From: an uncultured Caryophanales bacterium
GTDB taxonomy: Bacteria > Bacillota_I > Bacilli_A > RFN20 > CAG-826
DNA: 52,336 bases
Direction of reading: 5' to 3'
NCBI GenBank assembly: GCA_946624155.1
Contig: CAMORU010000005.1
Span: 1 to 52,336 of the forward strand
A program made the translations under genes and the position numbers. This document shows, one piece after another, positions 17,038 to 26,641 of the stretch (its first letter is position 1; each line of letters begins with the position of its first letter). The notes beneath the pieces were generated by a model that searched no databases, had not been told where the DNA came from, and saw only the letters and a program-made list of their open reading frames with translations.

Positions 17038-18635
17038 AATGGTAGATGTGTATTAATAAGATATATAAGATTAAGTATTTTTTTTCTATTATTTGTTTCG
17101 TTTAAGTTTACTACTCTGATGTTCATATCAAAAAGTTCTTTGTTAAGATACTTTTTCATATCAAGATGATGAATATCATCAATTCTTTTTTGAAGCGGAA
17201 TTCTGAGAAGCAAATCCAGCAACGCTCTGTTATTATAAGGAATTGTTATATCAAAACAAGATTTCATTACAGTAATATCTATGCCACACTTTCCGCCATG
17301 CATCATTTCCCATACAAAAAAATCTGATTCATCGTAGTTATATAAGTTGTTTTTTAAGTCGGTTTTATCAAGATATTCAGCAAATCTTTTGTCGGTTTCA
17401 AGAAGCAATTTTCTGTTGTGAATAAAGATTTTGTAGAGCGAAGAATAACAACGAGGCTTAAGATTTTGTGGAAATGATTTTCTTCCAAAATATTTGTATG
17501 CATATGCTCTTATTGTTTCAGAAATCCATGATTTTACTTCAACATCGCAAACGTTGTTGCGAATAAGGGTGATTTTTTTTCTTACATCGTTATCTTTCAT
17601 TTGACCGATATCGCCACCATTGTGCTCAAAAATGCGTTTAAAAACATTAAAATCTTCAACTTGCTCATTCGAATTTGGGACGAGAATTTCAGTGTGTTCA
17701 ACATTAAAGTGATTTGCGATCTTTTTTGCTGCCTCAGCATCGATTGATTCTCTATACATAGAAACATAACTAAATGTTGAAAACTTATCATATATTCCAT
17801 TAGCAGCGGCAAAGGTAGTATTACTGTCAATGCCACCAGTTAATGAGATTGATGGCCGTTTCCATTTTTTAGATATTATTAACATAGTATTTTTCAAAAT
17901 GTCGGCTGCCTGTTTTATTAAAGATTCATATTCATCTTGATTATCAACATAATCTATATATCTGGAAGGATAAAATCTATTGATAGATATTTTGCTTTTA
18001 TAATACTTAATCATCGTATTAGGGATAATTCTTTTTAATTCTGAATATTTTGTTAAATCCCCAGGCAAATAATTTCCTAGCATGTATTTGTAAAATTTAT
18101 AATTAATCAATCTTTTAACATAGGGGTCAGTTGGAGCGTTAAAAATATCACCAAAGATAGAAGAATGCGACATAACATAGATGTGTTCCTCTTTAACACT
18201 ATAGCAGCCATACTGCATTCCACTAGCGTCAAGAGTGAAGGAAAAATTATCTCCTTCTATCATTCCAAAAAAGAAAATGCCAGTAAGTGTATTCAAACAA
18301 TCTAGACATTTTCTTGATTCAATAATTCTATCTATGACATTTTCCTCTTCAATAATGTTATTTATAGGATCAAAGGCGTGACCAATAAAAAAAACAAATG
18401 TGCCATCCTTTTCTTTTGAGTGAAATGTTGTTTTTGGGTGCAACCAAATATTGTAATTTTTAAATTTAAAAACTCTCCATCTTTGAAACAACATGTCTGC
18501 AGAAAGATCTAGATCTAAGTCGTTTGTAATTAAAAACCCTTTGTCGAAAACAAACGTGCAAAGATTGTTCTTTTCTAAATGTTCATAATTCCTTGTATAA
18601 AAGTCTCGAAATGTCTCAATATTTTTATTTTCCAT
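17034..18635 (-). CDS. Asparagine-synthase-like protein
   Basis: 533 residues from the ATG at 18635, 11 bases inside the end of the upstream glycosyltransferase gene. The PP-loop motif SLTGGIDS (about 264-271) marks the ATP-pyrophosphatase domain. The N-terminal part keeps the amidotransferase-like fold (TLDASGMQYGCYS) but lacks the Met-Cys start needed for glutaminase activity, so it may use free ammonia or another amine. In polysaccharide loci such proteins amidate sugar acids or activate carboxylates. It is third in the minus-strand run dehydrogenase, glycosyltransferase, this gene. Confidence 0.75.
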   Translation of the reverse strand: MENKNIETFRDFYTRNYEHLEKNNLCTFVFDKGFLITNDLDLDLSADMLFQRWRVFKFKNYNIWLHPKTTFHSKEKDGTFVFFIGHAFDPINNIIEEENVIDRIIESRKCLDCLNTLTGIFFFGMIEGDNFSFTLDASGMQYGCYSVKEEHIYVMSHSSIFGDIFNAPTDPYVKRLINYKFYKYMLGNYLPGDLTKYSELKRIIPNTMIKYYKSKISINRFYPSRYIDYVDNQDEYESLIKQAADILKNTMLIISKKWKRPSISLTGGIDSNTTFAAANGIYDKFSTFSYVSMYRESIDAEAAKKIANHFNVEHTEILVPNSNEQVEDFNVFKRIFEHNGGDIGQMKDNDVRKKITLIRNNVCDVEVKSWISETIRAYAYKYFGRKSFPQNLKPRCYSSLYKIFIHNRKLLLETDKRFAEYLDKTDLKNNLYNYDESDFFVWEMMHGGKCGIDITVMKSCFDITIPYNNRALLDLLLRIPLQKRIDDIHHLDMKKYLNKELFDMNIRVVNLNETNNRKKILNLIYLINTHLPF

Positions 18636-19788
18636 AACCAAGCAACTCGTTTCTGTTTTTAATTAACATATTAATAAACTTTTTTTGATCAAAGTTGTCT
18701 TTAACAAATTGTCTGCCAGATAGGCCTAATTGTGCACATAATTCTTTATTAGATAGTAATTTATCAATAGCTAAATATATTTGATCAACACTCTTTATAT
18801 CTATAGCGATACCGGTTTTTCCGTCAATAAAAGCATCCGCTGGACCAGGATATTTTGTTGCAATTACAGGAACTTCCATACTTGATGCTTCTAAAACACT
18901 CATTCCAAACCCTTCTCTATACGAAGGCAGCACAAAAATATCCATTGCCGAAATATATTTTTCAACATCAGGAACTCGATTGGTCACAACAATTCTGTCA
19001 TCTGTAAAAAGATAAGTAAGCAGGTCTTTGTTAATTGTTTTTTGCTTTTCGATAGGGCCAACAAATAGCAAGTAAACATTTTTGTATTTTAAAGATATTC
19101 TTTTAAATGCCATTAAAAGTTCATTGCACCCCTTTTCTTTGCCAAGTCTACCAACAAAGCCAATAACTCTGGCGTCCTTAGGTATGTTGTGTCTATCAAA
19201 AATTTCCTTTCGATATTCATTTTTTTTACCAGGATTAAACAATTCTGTATCAACTCCTTTTGCACTTCCATTCCAAATAACCTCGCTCTTGAAAGAGCTA
19301 TATATCTTGTTTTTTATGCAAAAAAGTCTATTTGAATGACTATCTGGTTGAATAATAGAGGATTTTCTACAAATAATCTTCTCAATCATTTTAAAAACGA
19401 GTCTTTTAAGACCACGCATTGTGACATATACCATTCCCCATTGGCAATAGATGCGAACTGGTACTTTTGCCTTTTTAGATGCAATTGATGCGCATAGACT
19501 AGCGTTTGGGGTTGAATATTGGATAAGAGAATAATTCTCGTATTTTAAAATTTTGGTTAACCGTATAATTGATTTAAACGTTTTTATAAAGTTTATTCCT
19601 CTAGGAAAATCAATGGGGATAGTTTTAACATAAGGGTATTTATCATTAAGTTCCCTAACAAATTCATCACTCATGTTAGCAGCAACAGTTAAATCATAAC
19701 CATTATTTTTATAGGCTTCAAAAAAAGGGACAACCCAATTATTTATAGAAGACCACATTGTAGTAACGATTATTATTTTTTTGTCCAT
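18625..19788 (-). CDS. Glycosyltransferase family 4 (GT-B)
   Basis: 387 residues from the ATG at 19788. It has the two Rossmann-like halves of GT-B enzymes: IGFVGRLGKEKGCNELLMAF starts the C-terminal donor half, and LPSYREGFGMSVLEASSMEVPVI holds the E-x7-E donor motif. It adds a sugar, usually with retention, to the growing lipid-linked oligosaccharide at the inner membrane face. The start overlaps the dehydrogenase stop by 16 bases. The donor and acceptor cannot be predicted. Confidence 0.88.
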   Translation of the reverse strand: MDKKIIIVTTMWSSINNWVVPFFEAYKNNGYDLTVAANMSDEFVRELNDKYPYVKTIPIDFPRGINFIKTFKSIIRLTKILKYENYSLIQYSTPNASLCASIASKKAKVPVRIYCQWGMVYVTMRGLKRLVFKMIEKIICRKSSIIQPDSHSNRLFCIKNKIYSSFKSEVIWNGSAKGVDTELFNPGKKNEYRKEIFDRHNIPKDARVIGFVGRLGKEKGCNELLMAFKRISLKYKNVYLLFVGPIEKQKTINKDLLTYLFTDDRIVVTNRVPDVEKYISAMDIFVLPSYREGFGMSVLEASSMEVPVIATKYPGPADAFIDGKTGIAIDIKSVDQIYLAIDKLLSNKELCAQLGLSGRQFVKDNFDQKKFINMLIKNRNELLGYGK

Positions 19789-20681
19789 AAACAAATATTC
19801 TGCATCGCTAAATTAGATAGCCTCTCGTTATTATTTTCGCTTATATAGCTGTTGTGTGGGGAAATAAAAACATTTTTTAACTCCCACAAAACGGAATTAG
19901 CAGGGAGCGGCTCTTCTTCAAAAACATCCAATATTGCATATGACTCGTCATTTTTTTGCAACCACTCAACCAAACACTTCGAATCAATCAAAGCTCCTCT
20001 AGAACAATTTATAACAATGCAACTTTTTTTAAGGCGATCAAAAATCGATTTGTCTACTATATGGTAAGTTTGATCATTGAGTGAGGCGGAAAGAACTAAA
20101 ACATCACACCCATCAACAGCGCTCAAAAAACTATCGGAAGGAACAAATTCATCAATATCACCATCACAAACAAAGCGTTCATCAACACCAGTAACTCTAC
20201 AACCAAAAGACTTAAAAAGTGAAGCAAGCCTCATTCCAACATTACCACATCCGAACAAAACAACTTTTTTATTATATAATTCGAAGATGTGTCTTTCCTT
20301 TTCCCAAACATTTCTTTTTTTGTTTTCAACAAAAAATGAAAGATTTTTATACCTATATAAAATTGTTGATAAAACAAATTCAGTCATAGGAATGACATAC
20401 GAACCAGCTACATTTGCAGTAATAATATTTGAATCACAAAGAAGAGTATTAGGCACACGATCCATTCCAGAGCAGAGAAACTGAACATACTTAAGATTTG
20501 AAAATTTTGTGTAATCAATAAAGCTGAAGAGATTATTACATATTACAATATCGGCATCAAAGCAATTTTCGTTCAATGGTTTGGATTCATCTTGAACAAA
20601 GTACACTTTATCAAACAATGAATTAAGTTTTTTCATTTTTTCTTCTGAAAAAATGTTTCTGCCAGCAATTAATAATTTCAT
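19773..20681 (-). CDS. D-isomer-specific 2-hydroxyacid dehydrogenase
   Basis: 302 residues. The NAD-binding site is FGCGNVGM (143-150). The catalytic triad of the family is present: R228 in NCSRG, E in DVFEEEPLP (about 255-257), H276 in SPHNS. It interconverts a 2-keto acid and a D-2-hydroxyacid. In this locus it could make or use a small hydroxyacid that decorates the polysaccharide; with the aldolase and nucleotidyltransferase nearby, a glycerate- or lactate-type substituent is possible, which is inference. It has a strong promoter with no leader. Confidence 0.85.
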   Translation of the reverse strand: MKLLIAGRNIFSEEKMKKLNSLFDKVYFVQDESKPLNENCFDADIVICNNLFSFIDYTKFSNLKYVQFLCSGMDRVPNTLLCDSNIITANVAGSYVIPMTEFVLSTILYRYKNLSFFVENKKRNVWEKERHIFELYNKKVVLFGCGNVGMRLASLFKSFGCRVTGVDERFVCDGDIDEFVPSDSFLSAVDGCDVLVLSASLNDQTYHIVDKSIFDRLKKSCIVINCSRGALIDSKCLVEWLQKNDESYAILDVFEEEPLPANSVLWELKNVFISPHNSYISENNNERLSNLAMQNICLWTKK

Positions 20682-20687
20682 GAAAAT

Positions 20688-20716
20688 ATTCTATCAAGCA
20701 CCATATTTGTTATCAA
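20688..20716 (-). promoter_or_regulatory. Leaderless-type promoter of the dehydrogenase operon
   Basis: Minus strand: TTGATA (20716-20711), 17 bases, TAGAAT (20693-20688), then 6 bases to the ATG at 20681. The expected start point is at or within the ATG, so the mRNA should have no 5' leader. Confidence 0.65.
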
Positions 20717-20722
20717 TAACAA
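20707..20722. promoter_or_regulatory. Candidate operator palindrome
   Basis: TTGTTATCAATAACAA is a 7-bp inverted repeat with a 2-base centre. It overlaps the -35 of the dehydrogenase promoter and lies between two divergent genes (dehydrogenase and flippase), a typical place for a shared regulator site. Confidence 0.4.
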
Positions 20723-20765
20723 ACTAATCATGTTCATTTTCAATTTTTGTGAAATAATATATAGT

Positions 20766-22280
20766 ATGCATCTAAAAACAGGTAAAAACATACTATTTGC
20801 AACAATTCTAGGATATGTTCTATTTGGAATAAATATTTTATCAGGCCTATTTGTAACGCCGATGATTATAAATTTCCTTGGAAAATCAGATTATGCACTT
20901 TTTACTCTATCATCTTCATTAATTTCTTTATTTCTACTTGATTTTGGTCTTGGTGCAACTTCAAATACATTTTTATCAAAAGCCAGAGCATCTGGTGACA
21001 AAACAAAAGTTGAACAAATTTTAGGAAACATATATAAAACTTATTTAATTATCGATATGGTATTACTTTTTGTTTTCATTTTTGCATACGGAATAATTGA
21101 CAATTTATATGTTGGGCTTACAGAAAGTGAAAGACAAAGATTTAAGTTTGCTTTTTTATTGAGTTCAGCCCTTAGTTTAATTTCTTTCCCTTGTTCAACA
21201 TTTAATGGGGTTCTTCTTGCATATGAATGTTTTACATTTAATAAAATTTTGGATATTTTACAGAAGCTGTTGTATTTAGTTCTAATAATTTTATGTGTAA
21301 GTGCAAAATTAGGATTATATGTTGTAATCTTGTCCAACTATATATCTTCTTTTGTTTGTTTATTGCTTAAATATCTACATATTCGTTTTAAACTAGGACT
21401 GTCTTTTCGAGGCAAATATGGATCAGGAAGCATTTCATCAATTATTAAATTTTCGAGTTGGACTCTAATAATTTCTATTTGTTCAAGATTAGTCTTCAAT
21501 ATTACTCCAAGCATTCTTGGAATAGTAAGTAATTCTGAGCAAGTGGCAGTTTTCGGCATAGTTTCAGTAATAGAGGGGTACGTTTATACTTTTGGTTCAA
21601 TTACAAATGGTCTCTTTTTGCCAAAAATTGCAAGACTTTATAACGAAAAAGAGTCCTTCAAGGAAAAACTCCAGTCATTGGCTCAAACTGTTGGAAAAAT
21701 TCAATTTTCTATCGTATCGTTGATAATTATTGGATTTATTCTATGTGGCAAAACTTTTATTAGCGTGTGGATTAGTGATCAATCCTATAATATTGCCTAC
21801 ATTTGTATCGTGCTAGTAATTGCAAGGCAATTAATTAATGTACCACAAATTTTATTGTACGACGCTTTGTTTATAACTGGAGATGTTAAACAACTGGCAA
21901 TCATTTCACTAATAAAAGCAACTGTAAATCTGGTTTTGTGTTTTGTGTTTTCTAAGCTTTGGGGTTGTTTTGGAGCAAGCCTGGCAATTTGCGTGTCAAG
22001 AACAATCGAACTATTACTATTCAACCTTTTGTATAAAACAAAATTAGGGGTTGATTTAATTATCTTTTTTAAAAAAACATTTGCTCTTCAAACAATCGCC
22101 ATATTTGTAACAGTGGCCGTTTTTCTTCCTCTTTACTATATACTTTTTAAAGGGAAAACATCTTTCACATATCTCGCAATTGAAATCGTTGTTGTTTCGT
22201 CTATTTATTTACTGTCAACGTACTTAATTGTTTATCGTAAAGATGGCATTAAATATTATTTAAATTTACTTAAAAAGTAG
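20766..22280 (+). CDS. Polysaccharide flippase (Wzx-like, MATE/MOP superfamily)
   Basis: 504 residues from the ATG at 20766; the frame starts at 20730, but MHLKTGKNILFATILGYVL fits the family's start better. About 12-14 hydrophobic helices, with the early LLDFGLGATSNTFLSKA stretch typical of Wzx/RfbX flippases, which turn lipid-linked repeat units to the outer face of the membrane. No ribosome site is visible. The end overlaps the convergent TagF-like gene by 15 bases, so the two mRNAs are complementary at their 3' ends. Confidence 0.85.
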   Translation: MHLKTGKNILFATILGYVLFGINILSGLFVTPMIINFLGKSDYALFTLSSSLISLFLLDFGLGATSNTFLSKARASGDKTKVEQILGNIYKTYLIIDMVLLFVFIFAYGIIDNLYVGLTESERQRFKFAFLLSSALSLISFPCSTFNGVLLAYECFTFNKILDILQKLLYLVLIILCVSAKLGLYVVILSNYISSFVCLLLKYLHIRFKLGLSFRGKYGSGSISSIIKFSSWTLIISICSRLVFNITPSILGIVSNSEQVAVFGIVSVIEGYVYTFGSITNGLFLPKIARLYNEKESFKEKLQSLAQTVGKIQFSIVSLIIIGFILCGKTFISVWISDQSYNIAYICIVLVIARQLINVPQILLYDALFITGDVKQLAIISLIKATVNLVLCFVFSKLWGCFGASLAICVSRTIELLLFNLLYKTKLGVDLIIFFKKTFALQTIAIFVTVAVFLPLYYILFKGKTSFTYLAIEIVVVSSIYLLSTYLIVYRKDGIKYYLNLLKK

Positions 22281-23399
22281 TTGATCCACTTCATCGTATT
22301 CGCACGGAGATTTGTTCCATAAATCATTCATTTTTTTCTTTTGGTCCAAATAAATATCATCGCCATTTATCGCAGATTTAAGTGAGTCGAACAACTCTGT
22401 AAAATTCCAGCAGAGGGGCCCAGCCATGTAATCCCTAGGATTATCTACCATAAACCCATCTCCAGAAAGTGCTTTATTTTTATTCAAAACCTCATTATAT
22501 TCAGCGCAATAAAAAACAATTGGTTTTAATGTTGAGTAGTAATCAATAAAAACAGATGAATAATCTGTTACGAGACAGAAAGATTCTCCTAGTAAATTGT
22601 AAAAAATTATATCTTTTTCTTGAAGATTATCTTCGGTCAAAAAGATAATGTTGGTAAATCTGGCATATATTAGAGGTTTTTTTATAGATGGGTGAAGTTT
22701 GAATACTATAGAAACAGACTGTCGAGCAGCAAATTCATCAAGCAACCGCATGTTCTCGTAACAAAAACCGGATGGGAGTAAATTCACAACATCTGTCTCT
22801 TCGTTTGCATTCAGTTTAAATGTAAATGCAAATACAATTATCTTGTTTTCAAAAGGTATTGAAAGTTTGCGTCTTAAAGAAAACCTTTGCTGCTCTTTTA
22901 AATTGAACAATCCAAGCCTAAGATTTGTCATATATAAAGCTTTTTTGCCGGCAAAAAAACCATTATTAAAATATAAATCGCTGGTGAACTTATTGTTCGA
23001 AACAATGTAATCTATCCATTTATCAATTTGAAAATTATAATTTGAAACTTTTTTAAATGGCTGCCCGTGGTTGAAAAACAAAACAATTTGTCCGTCTTTT
23101 TTAAAATGAAGAAACACTCTATTTGAAACCAAAAAATATTTAGCTTTTGAAGTAACAATAAAAGTCTTCACTTTTTGAAAAAGATTGCAACTATTAAAAA
23201 AGAAAATTATTTTTTTTATACCCTTGTTTTGTGCCTTGTTTTTGTTTTTTGAATCACAAATCCAATAATACTCATACGACGGATAGGTTTTTAACAAATG
23301 TTTATATAATTCAAAAATGGAGTCAGAAAAATCGGGGTAACTTTCTAAAATGATAATTTTTTTATTTATTTTAAACAACTTTGAGAGGATTTTTATCAT
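22266..23399 (-). CDS. CDP-glycerol glycerophosphotransferase-like (TagB/TagF family)
   Basis: About 377 residues from the ATG at 23399; a TTG at 23477 is the alternative and would overlap the divergent gene. HGQPFKK, KLHPSIKK and LVTDYSSVFIDYY followed by PIVFYCAEY are the conserved sites of the family: two His residues and the T-D-Y-S-S that binds CDP-glycerol phosphate. It transfers glycerol-phosphate or a related polyol-phosphate onto a glycan, as in teichoic acid synthesis. A TATAAT lies 7 bases before the chosen ATG. This suggests a teichoic-acid-like or glycerol-phosphate-decorated polymer. Confidence 0.82.
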   Translation of the reverse strand: MIKILSKLFKINKKIIILESYPDFSDSIFELYKHLLKTYPSYEYYWICDSKNKNKAQNKGIKKIIFFFNSCNLFQKVKTFIVTSKAKYFLVSNRVFLHFKKDGQIVLFFNHGQPFKKVSNYNFQIDKWIDYIVSNNKFTSDLYFNNGFFAGKKALYMTNLRLGLFNLKEQQRFSLRRKLSIPFENKIIVFAFTFKLNANEETDVVNLLPSGFCYENMRLLDEFAARQSVSIVFKLHPSIKKPLIYARFTNIIFLTEDNLQEKDIIFYNLLGESFCLVTDYSSVFIDYYSTLKPIVFYCAEYNEVLNKNKALSGDGFMVDNPRDYMAGPLCWNFTELFDSLKSAINGDDIYLDQKKKMNDLWNKSPCEYDEVDQLLFK

Positions 23400-23427
23400 A
23401 CGATTAATTATATCAACTATTGTTGTG

Positions 23428-23456
23428 TTGATTAAGAAAAAAACATATATTAATAT
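23428..23456 (+). promoter_or_regulatory. Leaderless-type promoter of the 23.4-29.8 kb operon
   Basis: TTGATT (23428-23433), 17 bases, TAATAT (23451-23456), then 6 bases to the ATG at 23463. It would drive six tightly packed plus-strand genes. Confidence 0.6.
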
Positions 23457-23462
23457 ATTAAA

Positions 23463-24563
23463 ATGAAAATCATTCAATATATTGAAACTTTAAAATGTGG
23501 AGGAGCTGAAAAAGTTGTTGTCGGACAATCTATCTTTTTCTCGAAAACGGAAGAAGTTTTAATACTGGTAAATTTTGGATTTGAAGGAAGCCCCTTTTTA
23601 GAAAAACTAAAGAAAACAAATATAAAATTAGTTTCAATTTATAGCCATTGGAATTTTTTCACACGAGTTTTTCATAAACTTTTTGGCAAAAAATACATTT
23701 CATACAAATTAAATAGGTTGGTTAGTTCTTTTGAACCAGATATTTTTCACGCCCATTTATCGGTTTTAAAATATGTGTGCAACATTAAAAAATGGGGCCC
23801 GACCAAGTTTTTTTATACATGTCATTCTGACCCCAACATGTACTTTAGTGGATCAAACGCTGACGAACTATTTTTTGCAAAAAAAATCATGGCTAAAACA
23901 AATCTTACTTTTTTTGTTTTGAATGAGAAATACAAAAGGATACTTTCTGGTTTTTTAAATACAAGATGTTCTATAAATGTTGTACATAATGGTGTTGATA
24001 TAGGAGCATTATTGGATAATAGTTGTAATAAATTTGAAACAATCAAAGAACTTGGAATTAATAAAAACGCCATCATTTTAGGTCATGTCGGAAGAATGGT
24101 TGCAGAAAAAAATCATAATTTTTTAATAGATGTTTTTAATGAAATACGCAAAAAGGTCAATGTAGAACTTATCCTTGTTGGTGATGGTCCAATCAATCAG
24201 CAATTAAAAAAGAGGGTAAATGCTGATGGGCTCACAAATTATGTTCATTTTCTTGGTGAAAAAGAAAATGTTGGCAAATATTTATCTGTCATGGATTGTT
24301 TTGTGTTTCCGTCTATTATCGAAGGATACCCTTTGGCTTTAATTGAAGCACAAATAGTCGGCATTCCTTGTGTTGTATCGGATGCAATAGATGATGAAGC
24401 GATAATCAATAATAACGTTTTAAAGGTTAACGAGTACAACATCGACAAGTGGATTTCATCAATTATAAAAATAAGCGGTCAAAGAAACGTAATTCAAAAC
24501 AGAGAGCAATATTCAGATGAAAGAAAAGCAAAAGATATTTACTCTTTTTACATTAGGAAATAA
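23463..24563 (+). CDS. Glycosyltransferase family 4 (GT-B)
   Basis: 366 residues. The N-terminal GGAEKVV near residue 13 and the C-terminal ILGHVGRMVAEKNHNFLIDVF and FPSIIEGYPLALIEAQIVGIP segments are typical of EpsF-type GT4 enzymes; E-x7-E is present in EGYPLALIE. It is the first gene of a plus-strand operon and begins without a leader or ribosome site. Donor and acceptor are unknown. Confidence 0.88.
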   Translation: MKIIQYIETLKCGGAEKVVVGQSIFFSKTEEVLILVNFGFEGSPFLEKLKKTNIKLVSIYSHWNFFTRVFHKLFGKKYISYKLNRLVSSFEPDIFHAHLSVLKYVCNIKKWGPTKFFYTCHSDPNMYFSGSNADELFFAKKIMAKTNLTFFVLNEKYKRILSGFLNTRCSINVVHNGVDIGALLDNSCNKFETIKELGINKNAIILGHVGRMVAEKNHNFLIDVFNEIRKKVNVELILVGDGPINQQLKKRVNADGLTNYVHFLGEKENVGKYLSVMDCFVFPSIIEGYPLALIEAQIVGIPCVVSDAIDDEAIINNNVLKVNEYNIDKWISSIIKISGQRNVIQNREQYSDERKAKDIYSFYIRK

Positions 24564-24566
24564 ATA

Positions 24567-25532
24567 ATGGAAGAATCAGCTATTTTATTAATTTTTTTCA
24601 ATAGACCACAGTGGCTAAAACAAACTTTTTTTGAATTAGCAAAATTTAAACCAAAAAAATTATATCTTTTTCACGATGGCCCAAGAGAAAATAACGACGA
24701 CGATATCTCAAACATAAAAAAATGTGAGGAAATCGTTTCAAAAATAAATTGGAATTGTGAGGTTCATAGAAATTATCAAAAGAATAACTTGGGATGTGGT
24801 TTTGGTCCTTTTACAGCAATAAACTGGGCGTTTAAGAGCGAAGAAAAACTAATCATTCTTGAAGATGATTGTGTTCCTTCGCAGTCTTTCTTTGATTTTT
24901 GCAATACTATGCTAGATTATTACGAAAAGTCTGATAGAGTTTTTTTAATTAGTGGATCAAATTTGGAGGTTCAGACAAAGATTGAAGAATCATTCTTTTT
25001 TGCGTATGCCGGCACAAATTGTGGCTGGGCTACATGGAAGAAAAATTGGCTTCTTTTTGACTTTAAGTGTGATTGGGTGAACGATAAATTTATTTTTAAA
25101 AAAGTTGGACAAACAATTAGAAGAATTAATAAAAGAGCAGCTGTGGTTGAACTAAAATCATTTAAAAAAACAAATAAATTACTCAGCCGCAATCAGCAAT
25201 TGTCTTACTGGGATGAACAGTGGCAAGCAACAAGATATATACATAATATGTTGTCGATTGTTCCAAGCAAAAACTTAATAACAAACATAGGTTTGGGTTT
25301 CGAATCTACACATGCTAAAAAATCTTCCATTCCAGAACATAATCACAATACACCTGGAAAAATAAATTTTTGTTTTAATGAGCGATATGAATTAAATGTT
25401 CCATATGTATTTCCAAACAACATTACAGAGAATAGAGATTATGACAAGAAAGTTTATAATTCGCTATATAAAAATTTTTTTCATAGAGTTCTTGATAGGA
25501 CAATGAAGATATTAAAAAGGCGGCACAAATGA
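24567..25532 (+). CDS. GT-A type glycosyltransferase (HlpA-like)
   Basis: 321 residues. It starts AILLIFFNRPQWLKQTFFEL, and LIILEDDCVPSQSFFDFC carries the acidic metal-binding motif of a GT-A enzyme. GTNCGWATWKKNW is conserved in the group of glycosyltransferases often annotated as hemolytic protein HlpA-like. It lies 3 bases after the previous gene and overlaps the next by 4. It would add one sugar residue; the specificity is not predictable. Confidence 0.78.
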   Translation: MEESAILLIFFNRPQWLKQTFFELAKFKPKKLYLFHDGPRENNDDDISNIKKCEEIVSKINWNCEVHRNYQKNNLGCGFGPFTAINWAFKSEEKLIILEDDCVPSQSFFDFCNTMLDYYEKSDRVFLISGSNLEVQTKIEESFFFAYAGTNCGWATWKKNWLLFDFKCDWVNDKFIFKKVGQTIRRINKRAAVVELKSFKKTNKLLSRNQQLSYWDEQWQATRYIHNMLSIVPSKNLITNIGLGFESTHAKKSSIPEHNHNTPGKINFCFNERYELNVPYVFPNNITENRDYDKKVYNSLYKNFFHRVLDRTMKILKRRHK

Positions 25533-26641
25533 CTTTACTATCCAATTATTTTGTTTATATTGTTTATGGGTTGTGCTGCATATTTTTATGTGTCATTAAT
25601 ACCCTCGTAAGAAAAAAATGGTTTTGTATAAGCTCTTCGGTATTCATTTTATTGTCGTTTTTTCTTTTACTATGTCTTAGGTCTTCAAGCGTTGGTTTAG
25701 ACACTATCGCTTATATAAAAAAATATGAGGCGACAAAAGAAATAAGCAACATAAAAGAGTATATGTGGAAAAACAAACCGGAGTTTTTGTATTACGGGTT
25801 GTTGTTGCTATTTTCAAAATATCTTAGTTTACCAAAAATAGTGTTTGACGTTTTTAATTCAACCATAGTGTTTATTTCTCTGTTTTTTGCATTTAAGAAA
25901 ACAAAAAACCCAGTCTTTTCTCTTACAACATTCTTGCTTTGGAATTTCTTTTGCTTGTCATTCACGGCAGAAAGACAGTTTGTATCAATTGCACTTTCAA
26001 CTATGGCATTATCGTTTTTTATTTTTAATAAAGGCTGTAAAAGATGGATTTTTTATTACTTACTTATAGGGACGTCAATTATGTACCACGCTTCTGCTTT
26101 GGTTATGATTGTTTGTCCCCCATTACTTCTCATGAAAATAAAGAAAGAAAATATACTTTTTATTTTTATACCAATTATCTTTATGAAGCCTTTCTTTGAA
26201 GGGATTTATTCTTTATATTCAATGATTTCAAAAACTTATTACACGCCAACAACATCGAGAAGTTCAATTATTATGTATTTAATAATATTTTTCATGATCG
26301 TTTTTTATATGGTATTTTTAAGAAATAAGAATGACAAATTATTCGGGTTTACAAATCATTTTTTTGATGAATATGATTACAAGCAAAATGTTTCGCATAT
26401 ATTGATTTTGTTTTTATATGCTCTATTTTTAGCATGGAACTCCGCAAATATGTCAATTTCTAGGTTATCGTGGTATTTTGGAATTGGTATTTCATTAATA
26501 CTTGATGATATTACATTCCTATCAAAACAAAAGACAACAAAAATATTAGTAGAGTGTTTAATGCTGACGTTATTATTTTTCTATTTTATTTATTCATTAC
26601 CAAATTTTGGGCTGATACCATATGAAACAAAGTATTTTTAA
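25529..26641 (+). CDS. EpsG/Wzy-like polysaccharide polymerase
   Basis: 370 residues with about ten hydrophobic helices. LRSSSVGLDTIAYIKKY after the second helix and AERQFVSIALSTMALSFF later match the EpsG family, which joins lipid-linked repeat units outside the membrane (Wzy role). AAGG lies about 8 bases before the ATG. With the flippase at 20766 it completes a Wzx/Wzy-type pathway. Confidence 0.82.
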   Translation: MTLLSNYFVYIVYGLCCIFLCVINTLVRKKWFCISSSVFILLSFFLLLCLRSSSVGLDTIAYIKKYEATKEISNIKEYMWKNKPEFLYYGLLLLFSKYLSLPKIVFDVFNSTIVFISLFFAFKKTKNPVFSLTTFLLWNFFCLSFTAERQFVSIALSTMALSFFIFNKGCKRWIFYYLLIGTSIMYHASALVMIVCPPLLLMKIKKENILFIFIPIIFMKPFFEGIYSLYSMISKTYYTPTTSRSSIIMYLIIFFMIVFYMVFLRNKNDKLFGFTNHFFDEYDYKQNVSHILILFLYALFLAWNSANMSISRLSWYFGIGISLILDDITFLSKQKTTKILVECLMLTLLFFYFIYSLPNFGLIPYETKYF

